DNA of 30,418 bases from contig JAWKTM010000079.1 in the NCBI GenBank assembly GCA_041399085.1, forward strand, positions 1 to 30,418, in the 5' to 3' direction. Origin of the DNA: JAWKTM01 sp041399085. GTDB lineage: Bacteria; Planctomycetota; Planctomycetia; Pirellulales; Pirellulaceae. Under the pieces are notes generated by a model, which did no database searches, was not told where the DNA came from, and saw only the letters and a program-made list of their open reading frames with translations. How positions within the stretch are numbered: the first letter of the stretch is position 1; every line of letters starts with the position of its first letter. The position numbers and the translations under genes were made by a program. Shown here piece by piece: positions 17,483-26,015 of this stretch.

Positions 17483-17816
17483 CGGATTACCTCGTTCATT
17501 TCCCAAAGAGTGCGGCGGCAACGCAACCCATTGTGCCAGTTCCAGCCAACCTTGACGACAGCCCCAGCGGGATTTCTTTCGCGGTTGATTGATTCCGTCG
17601 TGTCGGTCGGCATGCGCGAGCGTCGGCGTGAATTCGAGTCGGCGCGACTTGAAAGCGGTAATCCGCCGGTGTAGTCTCCGAGAACGCAGACTGCCCGTAC
17701 TGTGTAGCCCGGCTATTTTCGCTGTCTGGTTCCAGCAAACTCAGGCCGAAACGAACAACAGGTGGGCCCGAGCCGTTATTTCCCGCACAATGCCGCCGTT
17801 CTTGAGGAATCCCGCG
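17483..17816. other. Divergent intergenic region
   Basis: This roughly 330-bp stretch lies between the minus-strand zinc-ribbon gene and the plus-strand secreted protein gene and should hold both promoters. A plus-strand frame is open through it from 17589 but has no coding character and joins the downstream gene only by chance. I found no clear -35/-10 pair, operator or terminator. Confidence 0.45.
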
Positions 17817-18275
17817 ATGCGAATTCGAATGACCCAAGTTTCCGTGTTGACGCTGCTGATGATCGGTACCGCGTTCCTCATGGCGAGCGACGCCAACGCT
17901 CAATCGTTCCAATATCCGCCGAACTACAACGCTTGGCGAGGCCGAGTGGTGGCACGCGACGGCCACGGCTACCACGTCCGCTATCGCTGGGGTAACGGGC
18001 TGACAAACAACGGCGCCGCGGTCATAACGAGCGGTTTCGAGACGCTAGTCCCCGTAGCCATGGCCGCCGTCGGCCGCGACGTGGACAACGAAGCTCGTAG
18101 TCGGGACGCGGCACGGTCAACGGATTGGGCGCTATACGCCGAACAGCAGGCACGAGCGAATGATCTCTTATCGCGTACCGCAGCGTTGGTCGACGAACGA
18201 TTTGGTACTAACCCACCCAAGAAGCCAGTGCCTTCCGATGACCCAGAACCCTCGGTCAACTTCGGGGTGAAATAA
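17817..18275 (+). CDS. Small secreted protein of unknown function
   Basis: This 152-residue protein has no family that I recognise. From the ATG at 17817 (GAGGA at 17804-17808, eight bases upstream) it has a signal peptide, MRIRMTQVSVLTLLMIGTAF followed by LMASDANA, with probable cleavage before QS at residue 29. The mature protein starts with an aromatic, Tyr-rich segment (FQYPPNYNAWRGR and GYHVRYRWGNG), then a helical, Ala/Arg-rich middle (from about residue 88) and a Pro-rich C-terminus (NPPKKPVPSDDPEP). A second ATG at 17790 is in frame but lacks a ribosome site. It would be exported to the periplasm or outside; no Cys is present in the mature part. It stands alone, with about 220 bp before the next feature. 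Confidence 0.7.
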   Translation: MRIRMTQVSVLTLLMIGTAFLMASDANAQSFQYPPNYNAWRGRVVARDGHGYHVRYRWGNGLTNNGAAVITSGFETLVPVAMAAVGRDVDNEARSRDAARSTDWALYAEQQARANDLLSRTAALVDERFGTNPPKKPVPSDDPEPSVNFGVK

Positions 18276-18496
18276 CGTCAAGCGCCCGATCCTTGGCCAT
18301 CGCTGCCTATTAACGATGGTACCGTCTCGGCGCGGAAACCGCCGGAGCTGCCGGCGCCGTCGCGGAACCTTCCGGTCTCTTAGACAACGTGGGAGGCGAT
18401 CCTTGGCCCAAGCTAAAAAACAATTGATACGTTGGGGTCGGCATCTGGTTGTAGAGTTTCCGCCGAATTGAAAACACTCGTTAGATTCTAGGAATT

Positions 18497-19565
18497 ATGA
18501 AAATGACAATGAATCGCCGTCGTGCCTTGGTCTCGTTGGGAAGTCTCATTGCGGGAGTTGGATTCACCTCCTCTATTCCGCGTAACGCGTACGCGCAGGC
18601 ACGCGCAATGCGTTTTCGTTACACATCGGGGTTGATCGACCGAATCCCGCAGGCATATCCCGGAGGCATCTCGCCACTAAAAGGATGTGTGAATGACGCC
18701 AATGACTATCTAGACATTGCCGAAAAAAGAAGTTTCAAAAGAGCAAGTTGCTGAAGGATGGTGAAGCCACTATCAAAGAGGTGACTCGTTATATCTTTCA
18801 CGCCGCCAGCCATCTCAATAGCGGCGACATTCTTTGTCACTTACGCCGGACATGGCACGCAGGTTGATGATCGTAGCGGGGACGAAGCGAACGACCGCAA
18901 GGACGAAGCGTGGTGCTTGCATGATGGTTTGTTTTTGGATGATTGGCAATATTTCCTGTGGTCGAAGTTCAAGCCGGGTGTGCGAATACTTGTGGTATCG
19001 GACAGTTGCCACAGCGGGACGGTTTCACGAGTCGCTTCGGCAGCAAGGGGGTTGATGGCTGATCTAGCTCGCGGCGATGGGGCGCGCACGCTTGGACTCG
19101 CGCCAAACGCACGTGGATCGCAAGGTAATACGCGGTCGTTTGCGGACCGTTTAGCTCGGGATGGTAATGTCGGCGTGATCGCCGACAACATTGGTCTTGC
19201 TCCGCGAACGATAACTCCAGAACAGGCGGAGGCCGCATTCACCCAACCCGAGCGCAATCCGATCTACGTAAGCCAACAACGCGAGGCAAGGTTCCGCGAG
19301 CGTTCCGGCCTCCGTCGGTGCAACCGGCATTTTGCTTGCAGGCTGTCAAGATCATCAGTTGTCCTGGGAAGCGTCGACGGGGCGGCCCGGTGGCTTGTTT
19401 ACTCAGCAATTCAAAGATCTCTCGCTGAGAACGTGCAGCCCACGGTCGGCTACTCGAACTTCCTGGACCACATTGCCCAGGCGATGCCAGAATATCAACG
19501 ACCGAATTTCTTTCCCTTCGGCGGAAGATGACACGTTCTTCAACCAAACCCCACTGACAATTTAG
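18497..19565 (+). pseudogene. Metacaspase-like (peptidase C14) gene with Tat signal, broken by multiple frame changes
   Basis: The residues of a caspase-like cysteine protease can be followed throughout, but they jump between frames. An N-terminal Tat-type signal (NRRRALVSLGSLIAGVGF, ATG at 18497 or 18503 after AGGA) is followed by YPGGISPLKGCVNDANDY, then in another frame FKKSKLL-like sequence with EATIKEVTRYIFHAASHL, then YAGHGTQVDDRSGDE (catalytic His) and GVRILVVSDSCHSGTVSR (catalytic Cys), then ATGILLAGCQDHQLS in a third frame, then YSNFLDHIAQAMPEYQRPNF and finally EDDTFFNQTPLTI with the TAG at 19563. Frame changes fall near 18605, 18635, 18737, 18831, 19288, 19430 and 19522. The first real stop is at about 18752, so as read the gene is non-functional. 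Both catalytic motifs are intact, which suggests recent decay or read errors. Confidence 0.85.
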
Positions 19566-19750
19566 CTTCGCTGTTGAGTCACGACTAACGTGCGAAGTCC
19601 GCGGCGTTCACGAACGCCGCAAATACAAATCATCGGACTTTGACCATTCTGTCAGTTCTACCGGCCGTTTCGATTTCGCGAGGACTCGACCCACCTTCGT
19701 GCCGAAGACAAGGATGATCCATATCTTTGGCTTCGGCACGAGGGAATTCC

Positions 19751-20338
19751 ATGCGTTTCACGGTTGCTATCGCCGCGGTACTGACACTGTCGATCGGCTT
19801 GGTGGTTTCCCCGGCCTTGGCCGGCTGTCCCACGTGTGGGGCTGATTATGGTTGCGGGTGCGAGCCGGTTTGTGGACGCGGACCTTGTTGGGGGTGCGGG
19901 CGGCCGGCGCCGCATTGCTGCTGTGCGCCGCGGCATCACCACCATCGACATTGCCATCATGGTTGCTGTTGTGGACAGAACGCTCCACGCGGTTTCGATC
20001 AAGGACCTTCGTCGCGGGCGTTGCCGCCATCGGGGCCGATTGTGGAAAGTATGCCGATGATGCGGGCCGTGCCGGCCATGATGGCCATGCCGATGATGCT
20101 GGGCGTGCAAACGCAGGCCCGAGCCGCTTCGTTCGAATCGCCCCAGCAATGTGATTGCAATGATTTGGAAGATCGGCTGAACGACTTGGACCGGCGTGTC
20201 GACGCGCTCGATTTGCGAATGCAAACCATTCAACGAGCCGTCGAAATTCAAACTCGCATACTGGAAGAGCTGAAAGCACAGGGGACGATCGGCCAAAAAC
20301 CGATTCCCACGCCCGCGAAGACCGGCGACGGAGCGTAG
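19751..20338 (+). CDS. Secreted Cys/His/Met-rich protein with C-terminal coiled coil
   Basis: This 195-residue exported protein is not of a family I recognise. GAGGG at 19740-19744 sets the ATG at 19751. A signal peptide ends at about residue 24 (SPALA before GC). Residues 26-74 hold 14 Cys and 8 His (for example CPTCGADYGCGCEPVCG, HCCCAP, HHHHRHCHHGCCCG). Residues 101-116 hold eight Met (MPMM and MMAMPMM). Residues 137-177 (DLEDRLNDLDRRVDALDLRM and on) form a clear heptad coiled coil, and the tail is Pro/Lys-rich. Thiol, imidazole and thioether groups together suggest binding of a soft metal such as copper, or an extensively disulfide-bonded wall protein; both are inference. It stands alone and ends at a strong terminator. 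Confidence 0.8.
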   Translation: MRFTVAIAAVLTLSIGLVVSPALAGCPTCGADYGCGCEPVCGRGPCWGCGRPAPHCCCAPRHHHHRHCHHGCCCGQNAPRGFDQGPSSRALPPSGPIVESMPMMRAVPAMMAMPMMLGVQTQARAASFESPQQCDCNDLEDRLNDLDRRVDALDLRMQTIQRAVEIQTRILEELKAQGTIGQKPIPTPAKTGDGA

Positions 20339-20370
20339 ATGCGACGTAGCTCCAGAGGCCAACGATTCCG

Positions 20371-20400
20371 AAAGGCAGCCGATGATCGGCTGCCTTTTTT
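20371..20400 (+). terminator. Strong Rho-independent terminator after the Cys/His/Met-rich gene
   Basis: A perfect 12-bp stem (20371-20382 with 20386-20397, core GGCAGCCGA / TCGGCTGCC) with a TGA loop is followed by six T ending at 20400. It begins 33 bp after the stop and is the cleanest terminator in the window. Confidence 0.9.
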
Positions 20401-20741
20401 CGTCCTTTGGCAAGAAGTTTCGTAGCTTCACGAACCTCGCCCGCTAGCAATTCCCCGGTATCGTTAAAGTCGTTCCATTTTGCCCGACGCGTTTCGCGAT
20501 TGGTTTGTTTCAGCGATGCCGGTTGTTACGCCGATTCCCTTTGTGATCGTGAGAGCGGTCCTGAGGTTCATAATGCGTGGCGTCCGGGCAGCCCCAGGCT
20601 CGAGACGACGCGGCCCGGCGGTTGACGCCTTGACTTGGCGTGGCTGTACACCGACCACCCCGTCCAGGGCCGAGACCTCGGCAGCCTCGCACGTGAAGCT
20701 TACTCGCACCTCTGCCCGCGCCCGTGTCGGAGTCATTCGTC
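20401..20741. other. Intergenic region upstream of a secreted Pro-rich protein
   Basis: About 340 bp between the terminator and the next start codon. Frames are open on both strands (plus 20480-20830, minus 20464-20736) but they lack family resemblance and overlap the next gene in the wrong frame. No confident promoter was seen. GGAG at 20729-20732 is the ribosome site of the following gene. Confidence 0.45.
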
Positions 20742-21659
20742 ATGCGACAACCCGCCTTCTGGCTTGGAATACTGGCGATAACCGTTTTCAGCTCGGTCGC
20801 GAATTCGGCGCTCGCTCAATACGCCTGTGATTGCGCCGCGCGCGGTTTGCCGACATGCGGCTGCCAACCTCGCGGTCCGGCGTATTGCGATAACCGCGGC
20901 GGCGAACCGACATGCCAGTCACAGCCCCGTCCGGCTCCAACGCCCACACAACCGCGGCCGGCTCCTGGCCCGCCCGAGGAAGTCATCACGCGAGAAACAG
21001 GCTTTTTCCAAGCGGGACCGCGAGTCGGAGTGAGCGAAGGGGCCACGACGACCACCGGAGTTCGTGGCGGCGGTATTACTTTTCCCGAAATGCATCTTCG
21101 ACTGCCGACGATTCATCTTCCTTGCTTGGTAAAGTACCGCCATCACGCCAAAATGCGAGTCGAAGCTTCGGACGCTCCGTGGGTCTCGACCGGTTTTGAA
21201 ACCGTGGCCGCGAATCGAGGCGTCGTTGCGAGTCGTGCGCCGGCGCCCGCTCCGCGGGGCGCTGACACCGACGACGACCAACCTCGCGCCCGCGACGCCG
21301 ATGCTGATTGCAGCGGCATGCGTCGCGAGTACGAGCAGAAGATCGAAGAGCTAAACCGCAAGATCAAGGACTGCGACGACCTGCGACGCTGTATCGAGGA
21401 CTGCCTCCGCGAATACCCTCAAATGTCGGCGCGGCCCTTGCCGCCGGTTCATCAAGCTCCGCATTCACCGGTCCCCAGCGGTCCGTACAACGCACCGGCT
21501 GGTATTCCCGCGCACCGCCTCGGCCCGCCTAGCCCGCCGACCGATGTGCCGTTCGCCTCGCCTGTTTCGGCGGTGCGTCCCGTTAGCCACCTCGAAACGC
21601 CGAAGCCATTTAGCCCGCCGACAACACTGCAGCGGCTGCCGGCTGTGAGATCGTTCTAG
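20742..21659 (+). CDS. Secreted Cys- and Pro-rich protein with short coiled coil, unknown function
   Basis: This 305-residue protein resembles no family I know. A signal peptide (FWLGILAITVFSSVANSALA, cleavage before Q26) is followed by a Cys-rich segment (YACDCAARGLPTCGCQPRG, residues 27-45, and further Cys at 49 and 58), a Pro-rich linker (61-78), a less repetitive centre (about 80-165, with FPEMHLRLPTIHLPCL), a charged Asp/Arg stretch, a short coiled coil at about 192-224 (YEQKIEELNRKIKDCDDLRR) with three Cys, and a long Pro-rich tail to the C-terminus. The start at 20742 follows GGAG by nine bases. The PTCGCQP segment and the Cys-coiled-coil layout recall the preceding secreted protein, but no alignment was run. 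It converges on the VWA gene with a 40-bp gap. Confidence 0.72.
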   Translation: MRQPAFWLGILAITVFSSVANSALAQYACDCAARGLPTCGCQPRGPAYCDNRGGEPTCQSQPRPAPTPTQPRPAPGPPEEVITRETGFFQAGPRVGVSEGATTTTGVRGGGITFPEMHLRLPTIHLPCLVKYRHHAKMRVEASDAPWVSTGFETVAANRGVVASRAPAPAPRGADTDDDQPRARDADADCSGMRREYEQKIEELNRKIKDCDDLRRCIEDCLREYPQMSARPLPPVHQAPHSPVPSGPYNAPAGIPAHRLGPPSPPTDVPFASPVSAVRPVSHLETPKPFSPPTTLQRLPAVRSF

Positions 21660-21699
21660 CCGATCTTTCTCAAGTCGCTATCGACCTCACATTGCCGCC

Positions 21700-23967
21700 T
21701 CACACCAATCCCCAGCGTTTTCGCAGGGCCCATTCGCCGGTGAGGAGGGCGACGAAAACGAGGAGGAACGACCAGGCGTCGCGGGGGCGGTCGGGGAATT
21801 GCCATTTCGTTTCCACCTCGATTTCCAGATCGGGCGGGCGCTGGTGGATTTCGGAAAATAGGTCGGGCAACGCTTCGGCCGCGATGGCTCGGCCGCCGGC
21901 CTCTTTGGTTAAAGCGGCTAGGCGAGCGAGTTGGTCGGGGTCCGCCGCCGGGTTGCTCAGCTCGATGTCCTGATCCATCACCTGCAAATTGGCTCGCGTG
22001 CGTCCGATCTCTCGGCCATCCGTGCGAGCCGTGATCTCGACCGTGTACTTGCCGGGCATGGCCAGTTTGCCGACCGAACCTTCGGCCGAGTCTCCCGTGC
22101 GCGACAATCGCAGATCGCTGGTCGAACCGTCCGGCTTTAACAGCTTCGCCGTGAACTCGGCGTTCGCTACTTCGTCACCGGCCGACGTGCGAGCTCCGAC
22201 CTGAAACTCGACATCGACACCCGGCGGCACTCGGCGGCGATTCATTCGAATCCACACGTCTTCTCGCTGCAAATCCTCGCGGTGCGTCAGCCACAAGATG
22301 ACCTGTCGCCAGAATCGCTTGTGAATATCCTGCCAGCCTTGTCGCCACCATTGCCAAGTGGAATCGCCGGCGAATGCCAGCACGCGGCCCGCGCCGACCT
22401 CGCCGCTCACCAGCAACGGATCGCCCTGCCGCGACTCGAGCAGCACCTGCACGCCGGCCGCCTCCTTCACGCCCGCGAAACGATTCGCGCCCTTCAACGG
22501 ACGCAGCTCGCGCCACACGGCCGAGTTCTGATCCGCCGCAGCCAATCGTGTCACGGAATGGGACCGCGCGGGAATTGCCGCCAGCGGTCCGGGCAGATGC
22601 AGATCGTCGCGAATCGGGGCGTCGAAATCCTGTCGCTCGAAACGATCGAACGTGATTGGCAGCACGTCCTTGAGCGGCGTGTCTTGATAGCCGCCGGGGC
22701 CGAAGCTGTGATAGCCGCCCAGCATCATCAGCCCCTTTCCCGACTCGACCCGCGCCGCCAAAGTCCGCAAATCCTCGGGGCGGAAAGCCGCGGAATCCAC
22801 GTCGCCCAGCATAATCACGTCGTAGTCGGCTTCGCCAAACTCGCGGCTCATGTCGACTGGCCAGCGGTCGCGGGCGCGTTGTTCGATCCACCGGAAGTCC
22901 AACTGCATGTCGGCCGAATCATTGATCGCTCGCCGCAAGAAAAGCTGCTCCTGCCGCGGCTCGCCCTCGACATACAACACGCGCAGGCCGCCTTCGAGCA
23001 CCGTCAGAAATGCGTTCAACTGGTTGTTCGTCGTCACCAATTCGCCCGGCTGTTCGGCGGCTTGCACGACCAATTGATAGCTGCCGGGCTGCTGCGGTGC
23101 GAAAGTGAACTCGACGGGCACCAACTCGTTGTCGCCGCGAGCCACCGCGCTGGCACGGCCGACGGTCTCGCGCGAACCGGCCGAGTCCTCCAGCACGAGC
23201 TCGACCGGAATCGTCTGATTCACGTAGCCGCTCACTCGCACTTGCGCTCGCACCAACAGCTCGTTCTTGACGAACACGGAATACTGCTCGGGCAAATTTT
23301 CGACCGACACGTCGCGAGACTGCGCGGCCGAAGCGGGCGGTCCGAACGCCACGGTGTAGATCGGATAATCGAGCCGAGCGATCTCGCGGCCCGCCTCTTG
23401 GATTTCGGTTTTCGGATCGAAGGCCGTTTGAGCGCCATCGCCCAACAGCACGACGCCGGCCAAACGCTTGCCCAACTCCCGCCGCACGGCCTCCTGTAAC
23501 GTCGTGCCGATATCCGTTTGACCGCCGTCCGGCGAATCGGGCAACTTCAGCTCTCGGCCATCGAAGTCGATTGTGCGAAGCTGCGAGTCGTAGGCGTAAA
23601 ACTTCAACTCCAGATCATCGGCCAGCGCGGCCAGTTCCGGTTCGGATTTTCGCAGTGCCGCGAGCTGCGCCTCCCAGCGCGTTTCGCGTCCGACGGCGTT
23701 GGGCAACTGCATGCTGCGGCTTTGATCGAACAGCACGACCAACACGGCCGTTTGCCGACGCGAAGTGGTGCTGACGTGCGTCGGCCGCAACATCGCCACC
23801 GCGACCAGCACGATCACCGCCAGCCGCAAGGCGACCAACGCAGTTCGCTGTGTGACCGTCAGCCGGCGATAGGTTGGCCCGATAATCAGCAACAGGGCGA
23901 GCGCAATCGCCACGCCGGCCACGACGGCATAGCTGCTGAAAATCGGCTGTAGTGACCACTGCGACAT
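21700..23967 (-). CDS. Membrane protein with VWA-like and glutamine-amidotransferase-like domains
   Basis: This 755-residue protein starts with two transmembrane helices (about residues 13-30 and 42-60), then a von Willebrand A-like domain whose MIDAS motif DQSRSM begins at Asp 81, with TDIGTTL and VVLLGDGAQTA as further landmarks. Beta-rich segments resembling Ig-like domains follow (about 200-330), then a class I glutamine-amidotransferase-like region (VLYVEGEPRQEQLFLRR, YDVIMLGDVDS, GKGLMMLGGYHSFGPGGY), another beta domain, and a C-terminal transmembrane helix (AWSFLLVFVALLTGEW). This layout is common in planctomycete membrane proteins encoded near MoxR/Bat-type genes, none of which is present here. 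No catalytic Cys is evident in the amidotransferase-like part, so it is probably structural. The frame is open to 24141, but MSQWSLQP at 23967 begins the membrane segment; there is no clear ribosome site. Confidence 0.85.
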   Translation of the reverse strand: MSQWSLQPIFSSYAVVAGVAIALALLLIIGPTYRRLTVTQRTALVALRLAVIVLVAVAMLRPTHVSTTSRRQTAVLVVLFDQSRSMQLPNAVGRETRWEAQLAALRKSEPELAALADDLELKFYAYDSQLRTIDFDGRELKLPDSPDGGQTDIGTTLQEAVRRELGKRLAGVVLLGDGAQTAFDPKTEIQEAGREIARLDYPIYTVAFGPPASAAQSRDVSVENLPEQYSVFVKNELLVRAQVRVSGYVNQTIPVELVLEDSAGSRETVGRASAVARGDNELVPVEFTFAPQQPGSYQLVVQAAEQPGELVTTNNQLNAFLTVLEGGLRVLYVEGEPRQEQLFLRRAINDSADMQLDFRWIEQRARDRWPVDMSREFGEADYDVIMLGDVDSAAFRPEDLRTLAARVESGKGLMMLGGYHSFGPGGYQDTPLKDVLPITFDRFERQDFDAPIRDDLHLPGPLAAIPARSHSVTRLAAADQNSAVWRELRPLKGANRFAGVKEAAGVQVLLESRQGDPLLVSGEVGAGRVLAFAGDSTWQWWRQGWQDIHKRFWRQVILWLTHREDLQREDVWIRMNRRRVPPGVDVEFQVGARTSAGDEVANAEFTAKLLKPDGSTSDLRLSRTGDSAEGSVGKLAMPGKYTVEITARTDGREIGRTRANLQVMDQDIELSNPAADPDQLARLAALTKEAGGRAIAAEALPDLFSEIHQRPPDLEIEVETKWQFPDRPRDAWSFLLVFVALLTGEWALRKRWGLV

Positions 23968-24186
23968 GCAACAACGGGCCACGTTCGCGAAGAGGGTGGT
24001 TTCGGCCGAGCGACCGGGCTCGGCCGCTTGGCAAGTATTGCTCGCGACGGGATTGGCTGAAGGGCTGACGGACGGAGTTTGCATCGGGCCGATGAGTCTG
24101 AGCGAAATGCCTACGCCGACGCGACTCATTGAACATATCACTTCGCACGGCGTCGAAGTAGTTCAGTATCGGTGTGCGAGAGCTCG

Positions 24187-25011
24187 TTACGCTTGCCGTT
24201 GGCCCATGCCCTCCAGCACGTACAGTTCGTCCAATAAGCTCTGAGTGTCTTCGGCCATTTGTTGCATCCGCGTCAGCCAATCAGCCAAGCGATCACCGCC
24301 GAGTTTCGCCGGCTGAATTCCGACACAGCTTCTTACGGCAACGGCAATTTGGGCGTTGAGATCGGCGTTCGCCGTCAACGATTCCGTGTCGCGAAAAGCA
24401 GCTTGCAGCGACGCCATCGCTAACTGCCGAGCTGGCTCCTCAAGGCCGTCGTGCCGTCGTTCGGCCAAATCCAAAGCGAATTCGCGGCAACGCGCTTCGC
24501 CGAAAGCCAGCGAACCGACGTCGTGCTCCAACGCAATCGGGGCCAGCAACGCGTCGGTCCACGATTCGACTCGCCGCCGCACGCGATTCAGCAAAACGGC
24601 GTCTTGCACGGCGAAACCGCGGCCGCAAACCAACACGCTCAGCACGCGATGCCGAGCTTCCAAATGGGCCACATGAATGGCTCGCGCCACGGGTTCCATA
24701 TGATTCGATTTCCGTCGGTGATCGTAGGCGGCTGACATACCGGCCCAGACGCGGGTGAGCGTTTCGCTGAGCAATATCTCGGTCAGCACCGGGCGAATTC
24801 GCGTCCATTGCCGCGCGGCTGCTTTCTCGCCGCGATTGTCCAGCGTCTGCGAATAATCTCGCAGCGCCATGCTCCAGCGGTCGACACGACAGCGACTCGC
24901 CGACCAATAGTCCGCCAGCAGTTTGTCGGAGACGGGTGGCAGCGCTTTCAGGAACGACGGGGCTTGATAGGCGACTTGAGCGGCGACGTCCATCAAATCT
25001 CGGGCATGCAT
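24187..25011 (-). CDS. Helical cytoplasmic protein of unknown function
   Basis: I do not recognise this protein. From the ATG at 25011 it has 274 residues, mostly predicted helix, rich in Arg, Ala and Leu, with no signal peptide, no transmembrane helix and only scattered Cys (41, 129, 165, 229). Landmarks are YQAPSFLKALPPVSDKLLADY near the N-terminus, LSETLTRVWAGMSAAYDHRR in the middle and a C-terminal helix (RMQQMAEDTQSLLDELYVLE). The start is uncertain: a GGAAAG lies about ten bases upstream of 25011; other in-frame starts exist at 25086 and up to 25359, but the upstream part has non-coding character. It lies upstream of the VWA gene on the same strand with a 220-bp gap, so co-transcription is possible but not obvious. 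Confidence 0.65.
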   Translation of the reverse strand: MHARDLMDVAAQVAYQAPSFLKALPPVSDKLLADYWSASRCRVDRWSMALRDYSQTLDNRGEKAAARQWTRIRPVLTEILLSETLTRVWAGMSAAYDHRRKSNHMEPVARAIHVAHLEARHRVLSVLVCGRGFAVQDAVLLNRVRRRVESWTDALLAPIALEHDVGSLAFGEARCREFALDLAERRHDGLEEPARQLAMASLQAAFRDTESLTANADLNAQIAVAVRSCVGIQPAKLGGDRLADWLTRMQQMAEDTQSLLDELYVLEGMGQRQA

Positions 25012-25271
25012 CAACAACTTTCCACGAAGCGGGGTGAAGCAGTTTCGTGGTTGTGGAATAAGCAAAGCCGAAGCCAGATGACTCATGACGCGCCGGCCAC
25101 TCTCTTGCCGTGCATCGAAGTGCCATGCTGCCAAAGGCTTAGCGAATCCGCGCAAATTTCCGACCGGAAGTCGCCGTTGGTGAGGGCGTGGCAAAACCGC
25201 AACGCTTGGCAAACTGGCAGTTGCATGGCGGAAACATGTTGTTGTTTTGCCATACGCCGGTGCGAGCCGGG

Positions 25272-26015
25272 TCAGCTCAATCGCCGCAAGACTCGATCCA
25301 ACGCCGCTTGCCATTCGTTGGACGAGGCGGTGGAGCGATCGACTAAAACGGCCTGCCAACCGGCGTTCGTCGCTCCGTCAAAGTCGTTTGTCCGATCGTC
25401 GCCGACCAGAACGATGCGGTCGGGCGGCAAGTTCAGCCGTCGTGCGACTTCGGCAAAGAAGCGCGGATCGGGCTTGCTGAAGCCGACGCTGGCCGAGGCG
25501 AAAATGTGCTGGCAATCGCGCGTCAGCTCCGTTTGCCGAAGCACCGCATGCAGCCGGCTGTCGAAAGTCGACGCAACACCGATTATCAGCCCACGGCGTT
25601 GAAGCTGCCTCCAGACGTTCGCGGCATCGTCCGAAGAACGCCCAATTTTTGCAGCTCGAAGTGCTGCCATAGGCGATCAAACAGCGGCGTCTGCCGCGGC
25701 GAGTCGACATCGGAAAATACGGTTCGCACAACCGCCTGCCAAGTGCTTCGTTCCAAATCGTCGTTGGTGGGCGGTCGAGTCAGTTCAGAACCGGCTGCAT
25801 TCGCCAAAGCGGCTCGCTGCGAAATGCTCCTTCACCGCGCTGGCGAAACCGCCGATCAACTTCATCGCCTGTCAATCGCGATCCCATCTCAACGCCCGCC
25901 CGCCAATACACATCGCGCCGGCGGCTGGGTAAATCAACGTCCCAACCGCGTCGAACAACACTGCGATCGTTTGGCTATCGGCGGACGCGTGTTGCGAGTC
26001 GGTCGAACGTTCCAT
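25272..26015 (-). pseudogene. HAD-superfamily hydrolase gene broken by several frame changes
   Basis: All four haloacid-dehalogenase motifs can be read, but not in one frame. From an ATG at 26015 the first frame gives TIAVLFDAVGTLIY (motif I nucleophile Asp). The next gives DVYWRAGVEMGSRL and GDEVDRRFRQ, the third VKEHFAASRFGE, the fourth SELTRPPTNDDLERSTWQAV to LFDRLWQHFE, and the last, intact over 133 codons to the TGA at 25272, gives LIIGVASTFDSRL (motif II), SKPDPRFF (motif III Lys) and IVLVGDDRTNDFDGA (motif IV). Frame changes lie near 25915, 25840, 25790 and 25652; the last falls in a run of five A. The assembled order and spacing match a HAD-IA hydrolase of about 245 residues. Substrate unknown. 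As read it is inactive; recent decay and read errors are both possible. Confidence 0.8.

Noticed and set aside
22282..23499. 405-codon plus-strand ORF opposite the VWA gene
   Set aside because: Antisense shadow; the VWA protein on the other strand has clear domains and this frame has none.
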